Part shown: piece by piece, positions 21,490 to 33,150 of the stretch
Numbering within the stretch: the stretch's first letter is position 1
Layout of the letters: each line of letters begins with the position of its first letter
NCBI RefSeq assembly: GCF_047495875.1
Contig: NC_092465.1
Span: 2,755,847 to 2,819,846 of the forward strand
Direction: 5' to 3'
Origin: Pithys albifrons albifrons
Lineage: Eukaryota > Chordata > Aves > Passeriformes > Thamnophilidae
Length of the DNA stretch: 64,000 nt
The notes under the pieces: generated by a model
The model's input: the letters and a program-made list of their open reading frames with translations, nothing else
What the model was told of the DNA's origin: nothing
Database searches by the model: none
Translations under genes and position numbers: made by a program

Positions 21490-21690
21490 GGGAGTGCTTG
21501 GATCCCAGCAGGTACCAGATCCCAGTGCCTCCAGCATCCTCTGGAAGTGCTCAGATGCATTTTGGAAGGTACCTGGAGGACCTTCAGACCAAACAGGACA
21601 ACATTGCAGGAGATTCAGAACTGCTGGGGGTTGGTTGGACTCAGTGGTCTCAGGGGGCTTTTCCAATCTTAGCAATTCCATGATTCTATG
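21490..21690 (+). mobile_element. CR1-like repeat with intact 3' end
   Basis: CCAGTGCCTCCAGCATCCTC through GGTACCTGGAGGACCTTCAG to GGTTGGACTCAGTGGTCTCA, CTTTTCCAATCTTAGCAATT and CATGATTCTATGAG. The 5' half is shared with 19343-19480. Confidence 0.8.
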
Positions 21691-24066
21691 AGTCTGTCTC
21701 CAGACAGAGATCATGGATTGCTCAGGTTTGAGGTGTCATTTGGTCATCCCTGGCCTCTCCTCACTGCAGTGCCCACCCTGGATCACACTCCCTATGGATG
21801 ACAAGGTGGGTCTGGGAAAACATTCCCTTGGAGGACTTTCTGGATTCTGGAATGTGCTCCTTCCAGGTCTGAGTCTGATCATGTCTTGCTGTGCTGCCAG
21901 ACATCTGTTTGAGGGGGTTTTTGGAGAGGACTCTGAGGTTCCTTCTCACGGTGATGAGTGAACGGGAAGGAGCTTCCATAGGTGTTCCTCTGGCTCAGCT
22001 CCTGCTGGAGCAATTATTTCAGTGCTCCTGGGATTGTGTAATTAGGGAAGGTGTCAGGAAACTTTGAGCCTGGCATAAGCATGATTTTATCACTCTACAT
22101 CTTAATAAAGTCAACATTTTGAGGTTGAAGGTTTGGAAGATGCTCCGACACGTGGGGCTCAGAGGGAGAAGTCACCAGCAGAGTTCTGGGGTGGCAGAAC
22201 TTCTCCTCTGAGGCACAGGCAAAATAACCCAACTGAGAGCTCAGCTCTGCCTGCACTTTGTAATCCTCACACATTAAGAATTCACACAGTGACAACTCCA
22301 CCAGCTCAGCCAAACGGGGACAGCTGGTTATGTGTCCAACCCCTGTGACCCTTCCTCCTGTCTCTGGTTCACTTCCTAAAATACAGGTTTACATAACAGG
22401 TCACATTTGGGGTGTTTGGGGTTTTTTTTTTTTTGAGAGTTCCTAAATCTTTAAACTTCTTGGAGAGGTTTCTAAACTTCCAAAATACCTCCTGAAGAGT
22501 GATGCAGATAGTGGGGTGAGGAGACTCAGTGAGCTCAGAGGGTTCCAGGGGGACCTTCAGCAGGAACCATCCTGGAGAACTGCTGTGGTGTTACTGCAGA
22601 GTTGGACCTTGGAGTCACTCAAGCCTTGGAAACACCATTTCTTTGCTGTTTAAAACCAGAGGAAACAAAATGTTCATCTTCTGCTTGGCCATTTTGCTCC
22701 CAGAGTTTCCATTTGCTGTTCTTTAACAAGGGAGTTCATGTTGCCAGCAGAGTTGGCACCTCCCCTGGCACGCTGGGAGAGGGGGAACCTGCGGCACTTT
22801 TTCAGCTGGAAAACAAAAGAATTGCTTTAAAAATAGCCTCGGATCCCTTCCTTTCCTGATGTGCTCTCGTTAGACTTGATAATCAGCCTTTCTCACACTG
22901 GAGAGAGTTTCCCTCCCCACACCCACTCCCTCCTATGCCCCTGAAAATCAGGAGGAATGGGAGAAAATCAACCTGGCAGTTTGGGAGATAACCTCCAAAA
23001 GGGGTCGGGGAGAGAAGCTTTGAACGTTTTAAAAGGAGATTTTAGTGTCTCCCAGAAGCACTTTGTGACCTGCAACCACGTTGGGATGGTCCTTTCTCTG
23101 GTGGCCACAGAAGTTTGGAACTCCTGGAGCAAAGAGAAGGGAAGGAATTCCACTTCCACAGGATCAGCCACGTGTGGTTTACATCTGGATGCTTTAAAAA
23201 TGAGCTTTTTTTATTTCAAAAATAAACCCCAAACAACCAAGCCCAAAGATCAGATATCCCCCTTGGGGTGCTGGGAATGAAAGGAAAATGAGCCCCTGCG
23301 ATGGATGGGATGGAATGATAAAAACGAGCAGTTTGGAGCTTTGTGAAGGATTCCTCAGGAATGACACATGGGAAGAGCAGGTGGGAACACATCCAGGCAG
23401 CCCAGGGGAAGCTGGAAGGGGTTGGATCCAGCAGGTTTCCACACGTTGTGGTGTTCACATCACCCTGCTGAAAAACCCCACGTTTCCTTAATGCCTTTTT
23501 AATGGGAAAAAAAATTCACATTTTCTCCCCCCCTTGTGTTTTTGGATTGGCTTTCCAATATTTCTCAGCTGTCTGAGAGCTCCCTGTAAGCACAGGATGG
23601 CTCAGAAAGCCTTAAAAAAATCAGTTTTGAGGGAGGGAAAGGCTTTTTGTTTGGCTGTGAATGACTTTTGCCCAAAGGGAGTTCATTCTTTGGGTTGTGG
23701 CTGTGCCAAGTCAGGAGCAAACAAACCACTCCGGGCCCATTTTTGTGGAGGGTTTGATGGGGGTGAAGAGTTAAAGGAACAACAAACCCTCATCCTGTGC
23801 ATTTTCAACCCACTTTCAAGGAAAAGTTTTTCCATCCTGCTCAAAAACATCCAAATCCAAAGGAGAGGTGAGGAGGATGCTGTGAATTCCTGTGCATTGG
23901 AGATAACATGGGAAATTGGGGATAATTTGGGTTAATTATTAACCTTTTCAGGTTTTATGCCATTCCTTCTGCCAGGGAAGGGTGGAAGCACCTCCTTGTT
24001 TCTTCCCATCGAAATAATATTTTATTCTGCATATAAGGAGTCTGATTTTTTTTTCAGGGAAAATTT
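21691..24066. other. Unique stretch
   Basis: No repeat family of note (one T-run near 22420). Frames of 107 codons (22957-23280) and 133 codons (23534-23935) carry no familiar domain and no clear splice context. I do not call a gene. Confidence 0.5.
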
Positions 24067-24204
24067 TAATAGAATTATTTGGGTTGGAAGGGACCTTAAA
24101 GATCATCCCAACCCACCTTCCACCAGCCCAGGTTGCTCCAACCTGAGCTTGGACACTTCCAGGGGTTCTGTTGGATGAACCTTTGATTTACTCACCATAT
24201 ATAT
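24067..24204 (-). mobile_element. CR1 fragment with a 40-bp private flank, inverted partner of 26970-27115
   Basis: Left end AATAGAATTATTTGGGTTGG, then CR1 to GGACACTTCCAGGGG. After this come about 40 bp that are not normal CR1 (TTCTGTTGGATGAACC, TTTACTCACCATATATAT). The same CR1 part and the same extra flank occur in reverse orientation at 26970-27115. Confidence 0.9.
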
Positions 24205-24825
24205 CCCAGGTGTGTCCCCAGGTGTGTCCCCAGGTGTGTCCCAGGTTTGTCCCAGGTGTCCCTCACCTGTCCCAGGTGTGTCCCCAGGTGTGTCCCAGGT
24301 TTGTCCCAGGTGTCCCTCACCTGTCCCAGGTGTGTCCCCAGGTGTGTCCCAGGTTTGTCCCAGGTGTCCCTCACCTGTCCCAGGTGTGTCCCCAGGTGTG
24401 TCCCAGGTTTGTCCCAGGTGTCCCTCACCTGTCCCAGGTGTGTCCCCAGGTGTGTCCCCAGGTGTGTCCCAGGTTTGTCCCAGGTGTCCCTCACCTGTCC
24501 CAGGTGTGTCCCCAGGTGTGTCCCAGGTTTGTCCCAGGTGTCCCTCACCTGTCCCAGGTGTGTCCCCAGGCATGTCCCAGGTTTGTCCCAGGTGTCCCTC
24601 ACCTGTCCCAGGTGTGTCCCCAGGTGTGTCCCCAGGTTTGTCCCAGGTTTGTCCCAGGTGTCCCTCACCTGTCCCAGGTGTGTCCCCAGGTGTGTCCCAG
24701 GTTTGTCCCAGGTGTCCCTCACCTGTCCCAGGTGTGTCCCCAGGTGTGTCCCCAGGTGTGTCCCAGGTTTGTCCCAGGTGTCCCTCACCTGTCCCAGGTG
24801 TGTCCCCAGGTGTCCCTCACCTGTC
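24205..24825. repeat. CAGGTGTGTCCC minisatellite with about 55-bp higher-order unit
   Basis: Basic 11-12 bp element CAGGTGTGTCCC, organised into higher-order units of about 55 bp made of one or two CAGGTGTGTCC, a CAGGTTTGTCC and a GGTGTCCCTCACCTGTCC. CAGGTG/CACCTG (the E-box form bound by ZEB/SNAI/E2A proteins) recurs dozens of times. Long frames on both strands are artefacts. Confidence 0.97.
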
Positions 24826-25389
24826 TGCATCACCAGAGCCTGGAGGGTTTTGCACAGTAATTCCTGAGCAGGGATATCTAAAGGCAAAATCCACTCCCTG
24901 TGGGGCAGAGCCTTGTCTGGAATCTCAGATGGTTTTGGAGCAGCATCAGAAAAAACCACCAGAAGAAACAAAGCTGAGTTTTCTCTCGCCTCTTTTTGGA
25001 ATTGCACACACACATCTTTGTTTGTGTTGTTTCTTTTGGGCTTTTCCTGAGTTCCTGTAGTTTATTTTTGAAATACTGGAGTTCACAGACAGGACACTCT
25101 GTGTGGAGTGGTGGAACTGTGTGTGTTAAAACTGTGGCAAAGTGACTTAAAATTTGGCTTTTTAAAGGCAGGTTGATGCAGCTCTGCTGCTGTGGCATCT
25201 TCCTTGCCCTTCAGGAGTTCTGTTCTTGTACCAGTGTGACAACAAGATACAAAGAACCAGGTTGGACCATTTGGTCCCCTGATCTCATGTCTTATTTCAG
25301 TCTGGTCACAGATCTCAGCCAAACATTTCAGTGCTGGTGGAAGAGGGATCTAAAGGGAGAAAAAATATGAAGAATAATCTCAAATTTAT
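24826..25389. other. Unique stretch
   Basis: Nothing recognised. Confidence 0.5.
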
Positions 25390-25850
25390 TTCAATGTTGT
25401 GTCCAGCCATGGGGCCCCCAAATATCAGGAGGATGTGGAGCTGCTGGAGGAGTCCAGAGGAGGTCACAGGGATGTTCTAGGGTTGGAGCCCCTCTGGGAG
25501 AGCTGGGTGGGGGGTCACCTGGAGAAGAGAAGGCTCCAGGGACACCTGAGAGCCCCTGCCAAAGCCTGAAGGGGCTCCAGGAGAGCTGGAGAGGGACTGG
25601 GGACAAGGGATGGAAGGACAGGACACAGGGAATGGGATAGTGGGAATAGATGGGATATTGGGAAGGAATTGCTGGCTGGGAGGGTGGGCAGGCCCTGGCA
25701 CAGGTTGGGCAGAGAAGCTGTGGCTGCCCCTGGATCCATCCCTGGGAGTGTCCAAGGCCAGGCTGGAGCCACCTGGGCTGGTGGGAGGTGTCCCTGCCCA
25801 TGGCAGGGGGGGCACTGGGTGGGCTCTGAGGTCCCTCCCAATATCTTTGT
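25390..25850 (+). mobile_element. CR1 LINE, first of a tandem pair
   Basis: Starts in ORF2 coding (AATGTTGTGTCCAGCCATGG corresponds to the conserved 'CVQFWAP'-type segment). It runs through CACCTGGAGAAGAGAAGGCT, CTGGAGAGGGACTGGGGACA and GGTGGGCAGGCCCTGGCACA, and ends at AGGTCCCTCCCAATATCTTT. It is an older subfamily with frames broken by indels. Confidence 0.9.
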
Positions 25851-25855
25851 ACTAT

Positions 25856-26276
25856 TGATGAGGGGACTGGAACATCTCCTGAATGGAGCCAGGCTGGGAG
25901 AGCTGGGGGGGTCACCGGGAGAAGAGAAGGCTCCAGGGAGACCTGAGAGCCCCTGGCAGGGCCTGAAGGGGCTCCAGGAGAGCTGGAGAGGGACTGGGGA
26001 CAAGGCATGGAGGGACAGGACACAGGGAATGGCTTCCCACTGCCAGAGGGCAGGGCTGGGTGGGATATTGGGAAGGAATTGGTGGGTGGGAGGGTGGGCA
26101 GGCCCTGGCACAGGTTGGGCAGAGAAGCTGTGGCTGCCCCTGGATCCATCCCTGGGAGTGTCCAAGGCCAGGCTGGAGCCACCTGGACTGGTGGGAGGTG
26201 TCCCTGCCCATGGCTGGGGGTGGGACAAGATGGGCTTTGAGGTCCCTTCAATCCAATCCATTCCATGATGATTCCA
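25856..26276 (+). mobile_element. CR1 LINE, second of a tandem pair
   Basis: Same subfamily and orientation as 25390-25850. It starts further 3' (GAGGGGACTGGAACATCTCC) and ends CCAATCCATTCCATGATGAT. The two copies are separated by only a few bases. Confidence 0.92.
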
Positions 26277-26951
26277 CACTGAAATAGGGAACATCATCCA
26301 CTCACATCATCATCATTTTCTGTTCTTTGCTATTTGTGGCTGCCTTTAGGCAACTCTTATTTCCCCCCCCCTGCAAGGCCTGAATGCCAAAATTGTGGGC
26401 TATTCTAAAACTGATCTTTTAACTTACAATTTAAACATATTGAAAATACAACAGCAGCAATTTTTTTATGGACATCCTTTTTTTTTTTATGTTGCATTTC
26501 TAGGCCTTTGAAAAGTAAGAAGCTTCTTCTTCTTCTTTTTTTTTTTTTTTTTTTTTGGCAATGAAGGAAGCAAAAATATCTGTTTAAAGCTGTTTGCTGG
26601 AGACCACATAAAGAAATCTCATTTTTCCCAATGGTCTATAAACTCCTCTCTCTTTAACTGAGTATTCTGGAAATTGTGGGCACAATTGTGCCTTAAAGGC
26701 AGAGTTCTGAAGTGAAGTGATATCTGTGTGGAAGAAGTGGGGAACTAAGAACAACAACAACAAAAAAGTCTTTTTCTTTCCTTTTTTCTTTTGTTTGGAG
26801 TTCACTTTGTGATATTGCAGTAGGAAGGCTGCCAAAATCCTGGCTGTGCTGTAAACAAACACCTCAGGGGAAAACTGGCTGCAAGGAGGTGGCCAAGGAG
26901 GGTCCTGGATGGTTAAAGAGTCATTCATGAATTTACTTTCATTTATGGCAC
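26277..26951. other. Unique with T-runs
   Basis: 26360-26375 is a C-run. 26520-26558 is (TTC) followed by more than 20 T. The rest is unique and no gene was recognised. Confidence 0.55.
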
Positions 26952-26981
26952 CCATGTATATATATATATATATATATATAT
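26952..26981. repeat. (TA)n microsatellite
   Basis: About 13 TA units directly attached to the flank of the CR1 fragment at 26970-27115. Confidence 0.9.
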
Positions 26982-27115
26982 GGTGAGTAAATGGAAGGTT
27001 CATCCAACAGAACCCCTGGAAGTGTCCAAGCCCAGGTTGGAGCAACCTGGGCTGGTGGAAGGTGGAATGGGATGATCTTTAAGGTCCCTTCCAACCCAAA
27101 TAATTCTATTAAAAT
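26970..27115 (+). mobile_element. CR1 fragment with private flank, inverted partner of 24067-24204
   Basis: TATATGGTGAGTAAATGG, AAGGTTCATCCAACAGAACC, then CR1 (CTGGAAGTGTCCAAGCCCAG to TTCCAACCCAAATAATTCTA). It is nearly identical to the complement of 24067-24204, including the non-CR1 flank. Confidence 0.9.
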
Positions 27116-27474
27116 AGAAATAACTAACACCCTGCTATGGCTGCAGTTGCCAACTCCTCCTGCTTTGAGATGCCTGGAAATGCCCCATCCCACATCCTGT
27201 GGTGTTGCTGTCTCCTCCCAAAATCCACCCTATGCCGAGTGGGATTGGCCTCATGACTGGAATTGTCACACACAGAGGGGGTATATGTGACTTTTTAGGT
27301 CAATGAGGTCATGGAGAGGTCAGACACCAACATCAATGATGGTCAGTGGGTGTTTGGGATTCCAGATCTCTGGATCCAGACAAGAGGATTCTGCCATCCC
27401 CTCCCCTGGCTCCTGTTCTGCCTTGGGTTAAGATCCATAAATTCTCTGAATTGATCAAACTGTGCCTTTCAGTA
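27116..27474. other. Unique stretch
   Basis: Nothing recognised. Confidence 0.5.
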
Positions 27475-28033
27475 ACAGATCCCACTGGCAAAGCTCCTAC
27501 AGACCCCACTGGGCAAAGCTCCAACAGATCCCATCGGCAAAGCTCCAAAAGATCCCACTGGCAAAGCTCCAACAGATCCCATTTGGCAAAGCTCCAGCAG
27601 ATCCCATTGGCAAAGCTCCAGCAGATCCCACTGGGCAAAACTCCAACAGATCTCATTTGGCAAAGTTCCAGCAGATCCTGCTGGCAAAGCTCCAGCAGAT
27701 CCCACTGGAAAAGCTCCAACAGATCTCATTTAGCAAAGCTCCAGCAGATCCTGCTGGCAAAGCTCCAATAGATCCCACTGGGCAAAACTCCAACAGATCC
27801 CACTGGCAAAGCTCCAAAAGATCCCACTGCCAAAGCTCCAGCAGATCCCATTGGCAAAGCTCCAATAGATCCCACTGGTAAAACTCCAACAGATCTCATT
27901 TGGCAAAGCTCCAGCAGATCCCACTGGGCAGAGCTCCAACATCTCCCCTTGGCAAAGCTCCAACAGATCGACTGGCAAAGCTCCAGCATATCCCACTGGG
28001 CAGAGCTCCAACATCTCCCCTCGGCAAAGCTCC
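27475..28033. repeat. 24-25 bp minisatellite
   Basis: About 23 copies of AGATCCCACTGGCAAAGCTC plus CAAC/CAGC. Variants have GGGCAAA (25 bp), CATTTGGCAAA and, at the right end, CATCTCCCCTTGGCAAAG. Because most units are 24 bp, several frames on both strands stay open. None is considered real. Confidence 0.96.
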
Positions 28034-28444
28034 TCACTCAGAAGCTGTTGGGATTTGGTTGTTTTCCCCACCCCATCCCTGGTGCTGGGCATACAAACTT
28101 TCCCTTAGGCTTGTCCCGAGGGATCCTCAGCCCAGGGCAGTCGGTGGAGCCACAATTTTAGAAGACACAAATCCAGGAGTGGGTTTCCCCACCCTGTCCC
28201 ATCCCATGGCTGCTGGAACTGGGATTATTTATCCCGTGGTTCCTGGGCAATAACAGCTCCTTTAGCCACAGGAAATCCAGGAGCACCTTCTTTTCTCCCT
28301 GAATCTCCTTTGCCTTTCAGTCCATGAGGAAATAAATAACCAAAGGGGCTCAAGTATTTGTGGCATCTGCTTTCCCTGAGCACCAGTGTGGGCAAACAAA
28401 GCAGGGCTTTGCACCCACTCTGCCCACAAAGCCCTGCCCGCTGA
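28034..28444. other. Unique stretch
   Basis: Nothing recognised. Confidence 0.5.
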
Positions 28445-29902
28445 TAATGGAGCGGGAATATTAACACATCCCTGCTCCAGACTGGGCTGCACTGGAGAAA
28501 GGAGTGGGAATATTAACACATCCCTGCTCCAGACTGGGCTGCACTGGAGAATGGAGTGGGATTAACACAGAGCTCCAAACTGGGCTGCACTGGAGAATGG
28601 AGTGGGATTAACACAGAGCTCCAAACTGGGCTGCACTGGAGAATGGAGTGGGATTAACACAGAGCTCCAAACTGGGCTACACTGGAGAAAGGAGTGGGAA
28701 TATTAACACATCCCTGCTCCAAACTGGGCTGCACTGGAGAAAGGAGTGGGAATATTAACACATCCCTGCTCCAGACTGGGCTGCACTGGAGAATGGAGTG
28801 GGATTAACACAGAGCTCCAAACTGGGCTGCACTGGAGAAAGGAGTGGGAATATTAACACATCCCTGCTCCAGACTGGGCTGCACTGGAGAATGGAGTGGG
28901 ATTAACACAGAGCTCCAAACTGGGCTGCACTGGAGAAAGGAGTGGGAATATTAACACATCCCTGCTCCAAACTGGGCTACACTGGAGAAAGGAGTGGGAA
29001 TATTAACACATCCCTGCTCCAGACTGGGCTGCACTGGAGAATGGAGTGGGATTAACACAGAGCTCCAAACTGGGCTGTACTGGAGAAAGGAGTGGGAATA
29101 TTAACACATCCCTGCTCCAAACTGGGCTACACTGGATGATGGAGCAGGAATATTGACACATGTCTGCTCCAAACTGGGCTGCACTGGAGAATGGAGTGGG
29201 ATTAACACAGAGCTCCAAACTGGGCTGCACTGGATGATGGAGCAGGAATATTAACACATGCTGGTCCAAACTGGGCTGCACTGGATAAAGGAGTGGGAAT
29301 GTTAACAGAGAGCTCCAAACTGGGCTGCACTGGAGAAAGGAGTGGGAATATTAACACATCCCTGCTCCAAACTGGGCTGCACTGGAGAATGGAGTGGGAT
29401 TAACACAGAGCTCCAAACTGGGCTGCACTGGAGAATGGAGTGGGATTAACACAGAGCTCCAAACTGGGCTGTACTGGAGAAAGGAGTGGGATTAACACAG
29501 AGCTCCAAACTGGGCTGTACTGGAGAAAGGAGTGGGATTAACACAGAGCTCCAAACTGGGCTGCACTGGAGAATGGAGTGGGATTAACACAGAGCTCCAA
29601 ACTGGGCTGTACTGGATAAAGGAGCAGGAATATTAACAGAGAGATCCAAACTGGGCTGTACTGGATGATGGAGCAGGAATATTAACACAGAGCTCCAAAC
29701 TGGGCTGCACTGGATGGAGGAGCAGGAATATTAACACAGATCTCCAAACTGGGCTGCACTGGATAACGGAGCAGGAATATTAACACAGATCTCCAAACTG
29801 GGCTGCACTGGATAACGGAGCAGGAATATTAACACAGAGCTCCAAACTGGGCTGCACTGGATGGAGGAGCAGGAATATTGACACGGAGCTCCAAACTGGG
29901 CT
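28445..29902. repeat. 46/52-bp two-type minisatellite
   Basis: About 30 copies. The short type has GGAGTGGGATTAACACAGAG before CTCCAAACTGGGCTGCACTG. The long type has GTGGGAATATTAACACATCC plus CTGCTCC. The two types are interspersed on the left. On the right (after about 29590) a third GGAGCAGGAATATTAACACA type dominates. The array looks built by repeated unequal exchange. Confidence 0.96.
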
Positions 29903-30717
29903 CTCTGTGAGGAGCTCAAGTGCTCCTTCTTTGGCTGCTTCACAAAGTTTTTGGCTCCACTTCAGTCTGGTAAGGAGGCAGCTGCTCAACTTGTGACACA
30001 AATGGAGAAAATTGAGGATGTGCCATCTCCCAAATTCCCTTTTTCTTGGCAGGCATTGCCAGGCTCAGTGTTGGGAGTCATTCAAAGGTTTGGGGTTTTT
30101 TTTAACCTCACTTGGGGCAGGATTTGGGATCTGCTCAGTTGGCTGTTTTTAATAACACTCAACACTTGCACAGGAACTGAATCTTTGGGAACACAAACCA
30201 GGATCACAGAATTAATTCTTCCACTTCCACATCTTGTTTGCTTTTGAGCACTGAATTATCATCCCTCATGTCTGAGCAATTTATTTCTCTCTCTTTGCCG
30301 TGGAACTGCAGGAGGCAGAAACTCCAGGGACGGCCCCTGTAAGGAAGGGTCTTCTTGGGGTGTCTTGGGATAATCCTTTGAGGAGAGCAGAGATGTGTCT
30401 GTGTGACCAAGAGGAACAGTATCAGGATTTGTGCTGTTCCTCTGCTCCTCTCTGGAGTGTGAGATCCTGGAGATGCTCTCAGGATTTTGATGACCACTCA
30501 TTACAGGGGACATGCATTTATCCTTTTAGGTAATTACAGAGGAAACTCCTTCCATCTTGCTTTGCTGCTGCGTTTTCCTGCCCCTCAAGATAACACAGAC
30601 TGTGGTTTCCACCTTAACACAAACTGTATTTTCCACGTTGTTCCTCTTGAATTATTCCCTGACTCGGAGCTTCACCTGCAAAACCCTCAGCTGTGTAAAG
30701 TGTACCTGGAGTGGGTC
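29903..30717. other. Unique stretch
   Basis: No gene or family was recognised. Confidence 0.5.
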
Positions 30718-31171
30718 CAAAGAAGAACAACGAGGCTGGAGAAGGGACTGGAGCACAAGTGCTGTGGGGAGAAGCTGAGGGGGCTGGGGGTGTTCAGCCT
30801 GGAGAAGAGGAGGCTCAGAGGTGACCTCAGCACTGTCTGGAACTGCCTGAAGGGAAGTTGTGGCCAGGTGGGGATTGGTCTCTTCTCCCAGGCACTCAGC
30901 AATAGGACAAGGGGGCACGATGGGCTCAAGCTCTGCCAGGGGAAATTGAAGTTGGAGATCAGGAAGAAATTCTTTGCAGAGAGAGTGCTCAGGCATTGGA
31001 ATGGGCTGCCCAGAGAGGGGGTGGATTCCCCATCCCTGGAGGTCTTCAAACTGAGCTTGGCCGTGGCACTGAGTGCCATGATCTGGTAAAGGGACTGGAG
31101 TTGGCCCAAGGGTTGGACTTGATGGTCTCAGAGGTCTTTTCCAACCCAATCCATTCTATGGTTCTATGATT
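30718..31171 (+). mobile_element. CR1 LINE, young subfamily, 5'-truncated
   Basis: Begins CCAAAGAAGAACAACGAGG, the same element position as 13612. The ORF2 C-terminal frame is open from here to the stop after [12 protein letters not shown] (31089). The UTR has GGAGTTGGCCCAAGGGTTGG and the tail CCATTCTATGGTTCTATGAT. Confidence 0.96.
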
Positions 31172-31825
31172 CAGTCCTGTCCAAAAGGTATTAAACTCAC
31201 TGTGTTTCTATCCCATGGCATTAGAAATAAAACTCCCTAGTTTTAGACTCCTTCTCATCTCATGATTGTCATTTCTGTGGCCAAGGGTTGGAGTTTGACA
31301 CCAGCTTTGCTGTTCCTTTTTAAACCTCTCTGGAGAAGCAGCCGTGGAGAGCTCTGAATTATGCACATGACATATGCTGCCTGTCTTGCAGAGGGAAGGA
31401 ACAACCTGACAGCAATTTGCATTTTTGGAGCTGCAGAATTACAGGCTGGGAAGTTTAATCAGGAGTTTTTGGGACTCGGAGGTCAAGCCAAGAAGGGCAA
31501 TTCAAGGTGACTCCAGCATGGATGGAAATGAGATGGAGCACAAAGCAGTGACCAGAGCTGGCCTGGAGGTAAATCCAACCCAGTTGGTGTTACTGTGAGT
31601 TCATAAAGACCCCCTTTATGTCTGCTGGAACCTGTGTCTGATTTGGCAAACTGAGAGGAGGCTCAGCAGGGTCTCACAGCTGTACTCGCAGGGCAATGCC
31701 AGCAAAGGGGGTGGCATGAACTCTCCCAACAGCAAATATTGGCTCTGGGCACAGCTCAGCCCTGTTTGCTTCCCTACAGGTGGAATTAGTGATTAGCACT
31801 AATTCTCATTACTCTGCTGGTGTTA
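31172..31825. other. Unique stretch
   Basis: No gene was recognised. 31780-31812 has closely spaced TTAGTGATTAGCACTAATTC and CATTAC motifs. Confidence 0.5.
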
Positions 31826-32520
31826 CATAGAATCACAGACTCACAGAATCATAGAATGGATTGGGTTGGAAAAGACCTCCAAGATCATCAAGTCCAACCC
31901 TTGGGCCAACTCCAGTCCCTTTACCAGATCATGGCACTCAGTGCCACGGCCAAGCTCAGCTGAAAAACCTCCAGGGATGGGGAATCCACCCCCTCTCTGG
32001 GCAGCCCATTCCAATGCCTGAGCACTCTCTCTGCAAAGAATTTCTTCCTGATCTCCAACTTCAATTTCCCCTGGCAGAGCTTGAGCCCATCGTGCCCCCT
32101 TGTCCTATTGCTGTGTGCCTGGGAGAAGAGACCAACCCCCACCTGGCCAGAACTTCCCTTCAGGCAGTTCCAGACAGTGCTGAGGTCACCTCTGAGCCTC
32201 CTCTTCTCCAGGCTGAACACCCCCAGCTCCCTCAGCCTCTCCCCACAGCACTTGTGCTCCAGTCCCTTCTCCAGCCTCGTTGCTCTTCTCTGGCCCCGCT
32301 CCAGCCCCTCAAGCTCTTTCCTCAACTGAGGGCCCCAGAACTGAACACAACACTCAAGGTGTGGCCTCCCCAAGGCAGAGTCCAGGGGAAGGGTCACTGC
32401 CCTGGGCCTGCTGGCCACGCTAGTTTGGATCCAGGCCAGGATTCCCTTGGCCTTCTTGGCCACCTGGGCACACTGGTGGCTCCTGTTGAGCTTCCTGTCA
32501 ATTAGTACTCCAAGGTCAAG
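31826..32520 (-). mobile_element. CR1 LINE, young subfamily, about 695 bp
   Basis: Minus strand, with the tail CATAGAATCACAGACTCACA at the left. The ORF2 C-terminal region is open for about 200 codons (31921-32520) and ends in [12 protein letters not shown]. It contains the conserved [20 protein letters not shown] and [20 protein letters not shown] stretches. The left end of the coding part is truncated at GAAGCTCAACAGGAGCCACC plus about 20 bp. Confidence 0.96.
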
Positions 32521-32630
32521 GCTGTGCCAGATGGGGGATTCTCTGCAGGAGTTTTGGGCACGTGGAAGTGGAAAACACAATGGGAAAAAAGACTTCAGTT
32601 CTTGAAAGGAAAAAGGCTTTGCCCAAATGT

Positions 32631-32842
32631 CATGGAATCTTGGAATGGTTTAGGTGGGAAGGGAGCCTAAAACTCACCCAGTGCCACCCCTCTCATGGGC
32701 AGGGACACCTCCCACCAGCCCAGGGTGCTCCATCCTGGCCTTGGACACTCCCAGGGATGGATCCAGGGGCAGCCACAGCTTCTCTGCCCAACCTGTGCCA
32801 GGACCTGCCCACCCTCCCAGCCAGCAATTCCTTCCCAATATC
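32631..32842 (-). mobile_element. CR1 LINE, older subfamily, 3' part
   Basis: CATGGAATCTTGGAATGGTT, then GGGACACCTCCCACCAGCCC, GGACACTCCCAGGGATGGAT and CCCAGCCAGCAATTCCTTCC. Same subfamily as the 25390, 43884 and 45323 copies. Confidence 0.93.
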
Positions 32843-32950
32843 AAATCATATATTGAAGAATGGCTGTTATTAATCAAGTTTTTCATGAAGGCAGCAGAAC
32901 TCAGTCTGATGAGCCACTCTGAGAGGAGAAGATTAAAGTGAGGGGGTATT

Positions 32951-33150
32951 TTAAAATAAAATAAAATAAAATAAAATAAAATAAAATAAAAAGATAAAAT
33001 AAAATAAAGTAAAATAAAATAAAATAAAAGAAAATAAAAAGAAAAGATAAAATAAAATAAAGTAAAATAAAATAAAATGAAAAGATAAAATAAAATAAAA
33101 TAAAATAAGATAAAATAAAGTAAAATAAAATAAAATAAAAATAAAATTTA
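32951..33150. repeat. (TAAAA)n microsatellite
   Basis: About 200 bp of TAAAA pentamers with interspersed AAAGATAAAA, AAAGTAAAA and AAGAAAA variants. Confidence 0.97.

Noticed and set aside
24192..25013. 273-codon minus-strand frame
   Set aside because: Artefact of the CAGGTGTGTCCC array.
28445..29902. LTR or endogenous retrovirus block
   Set aside because: It has no LTR ends (TG...CA with polyadenylation signal), primer-binding site or gag/pol homology; the periodicity is simple tandem.
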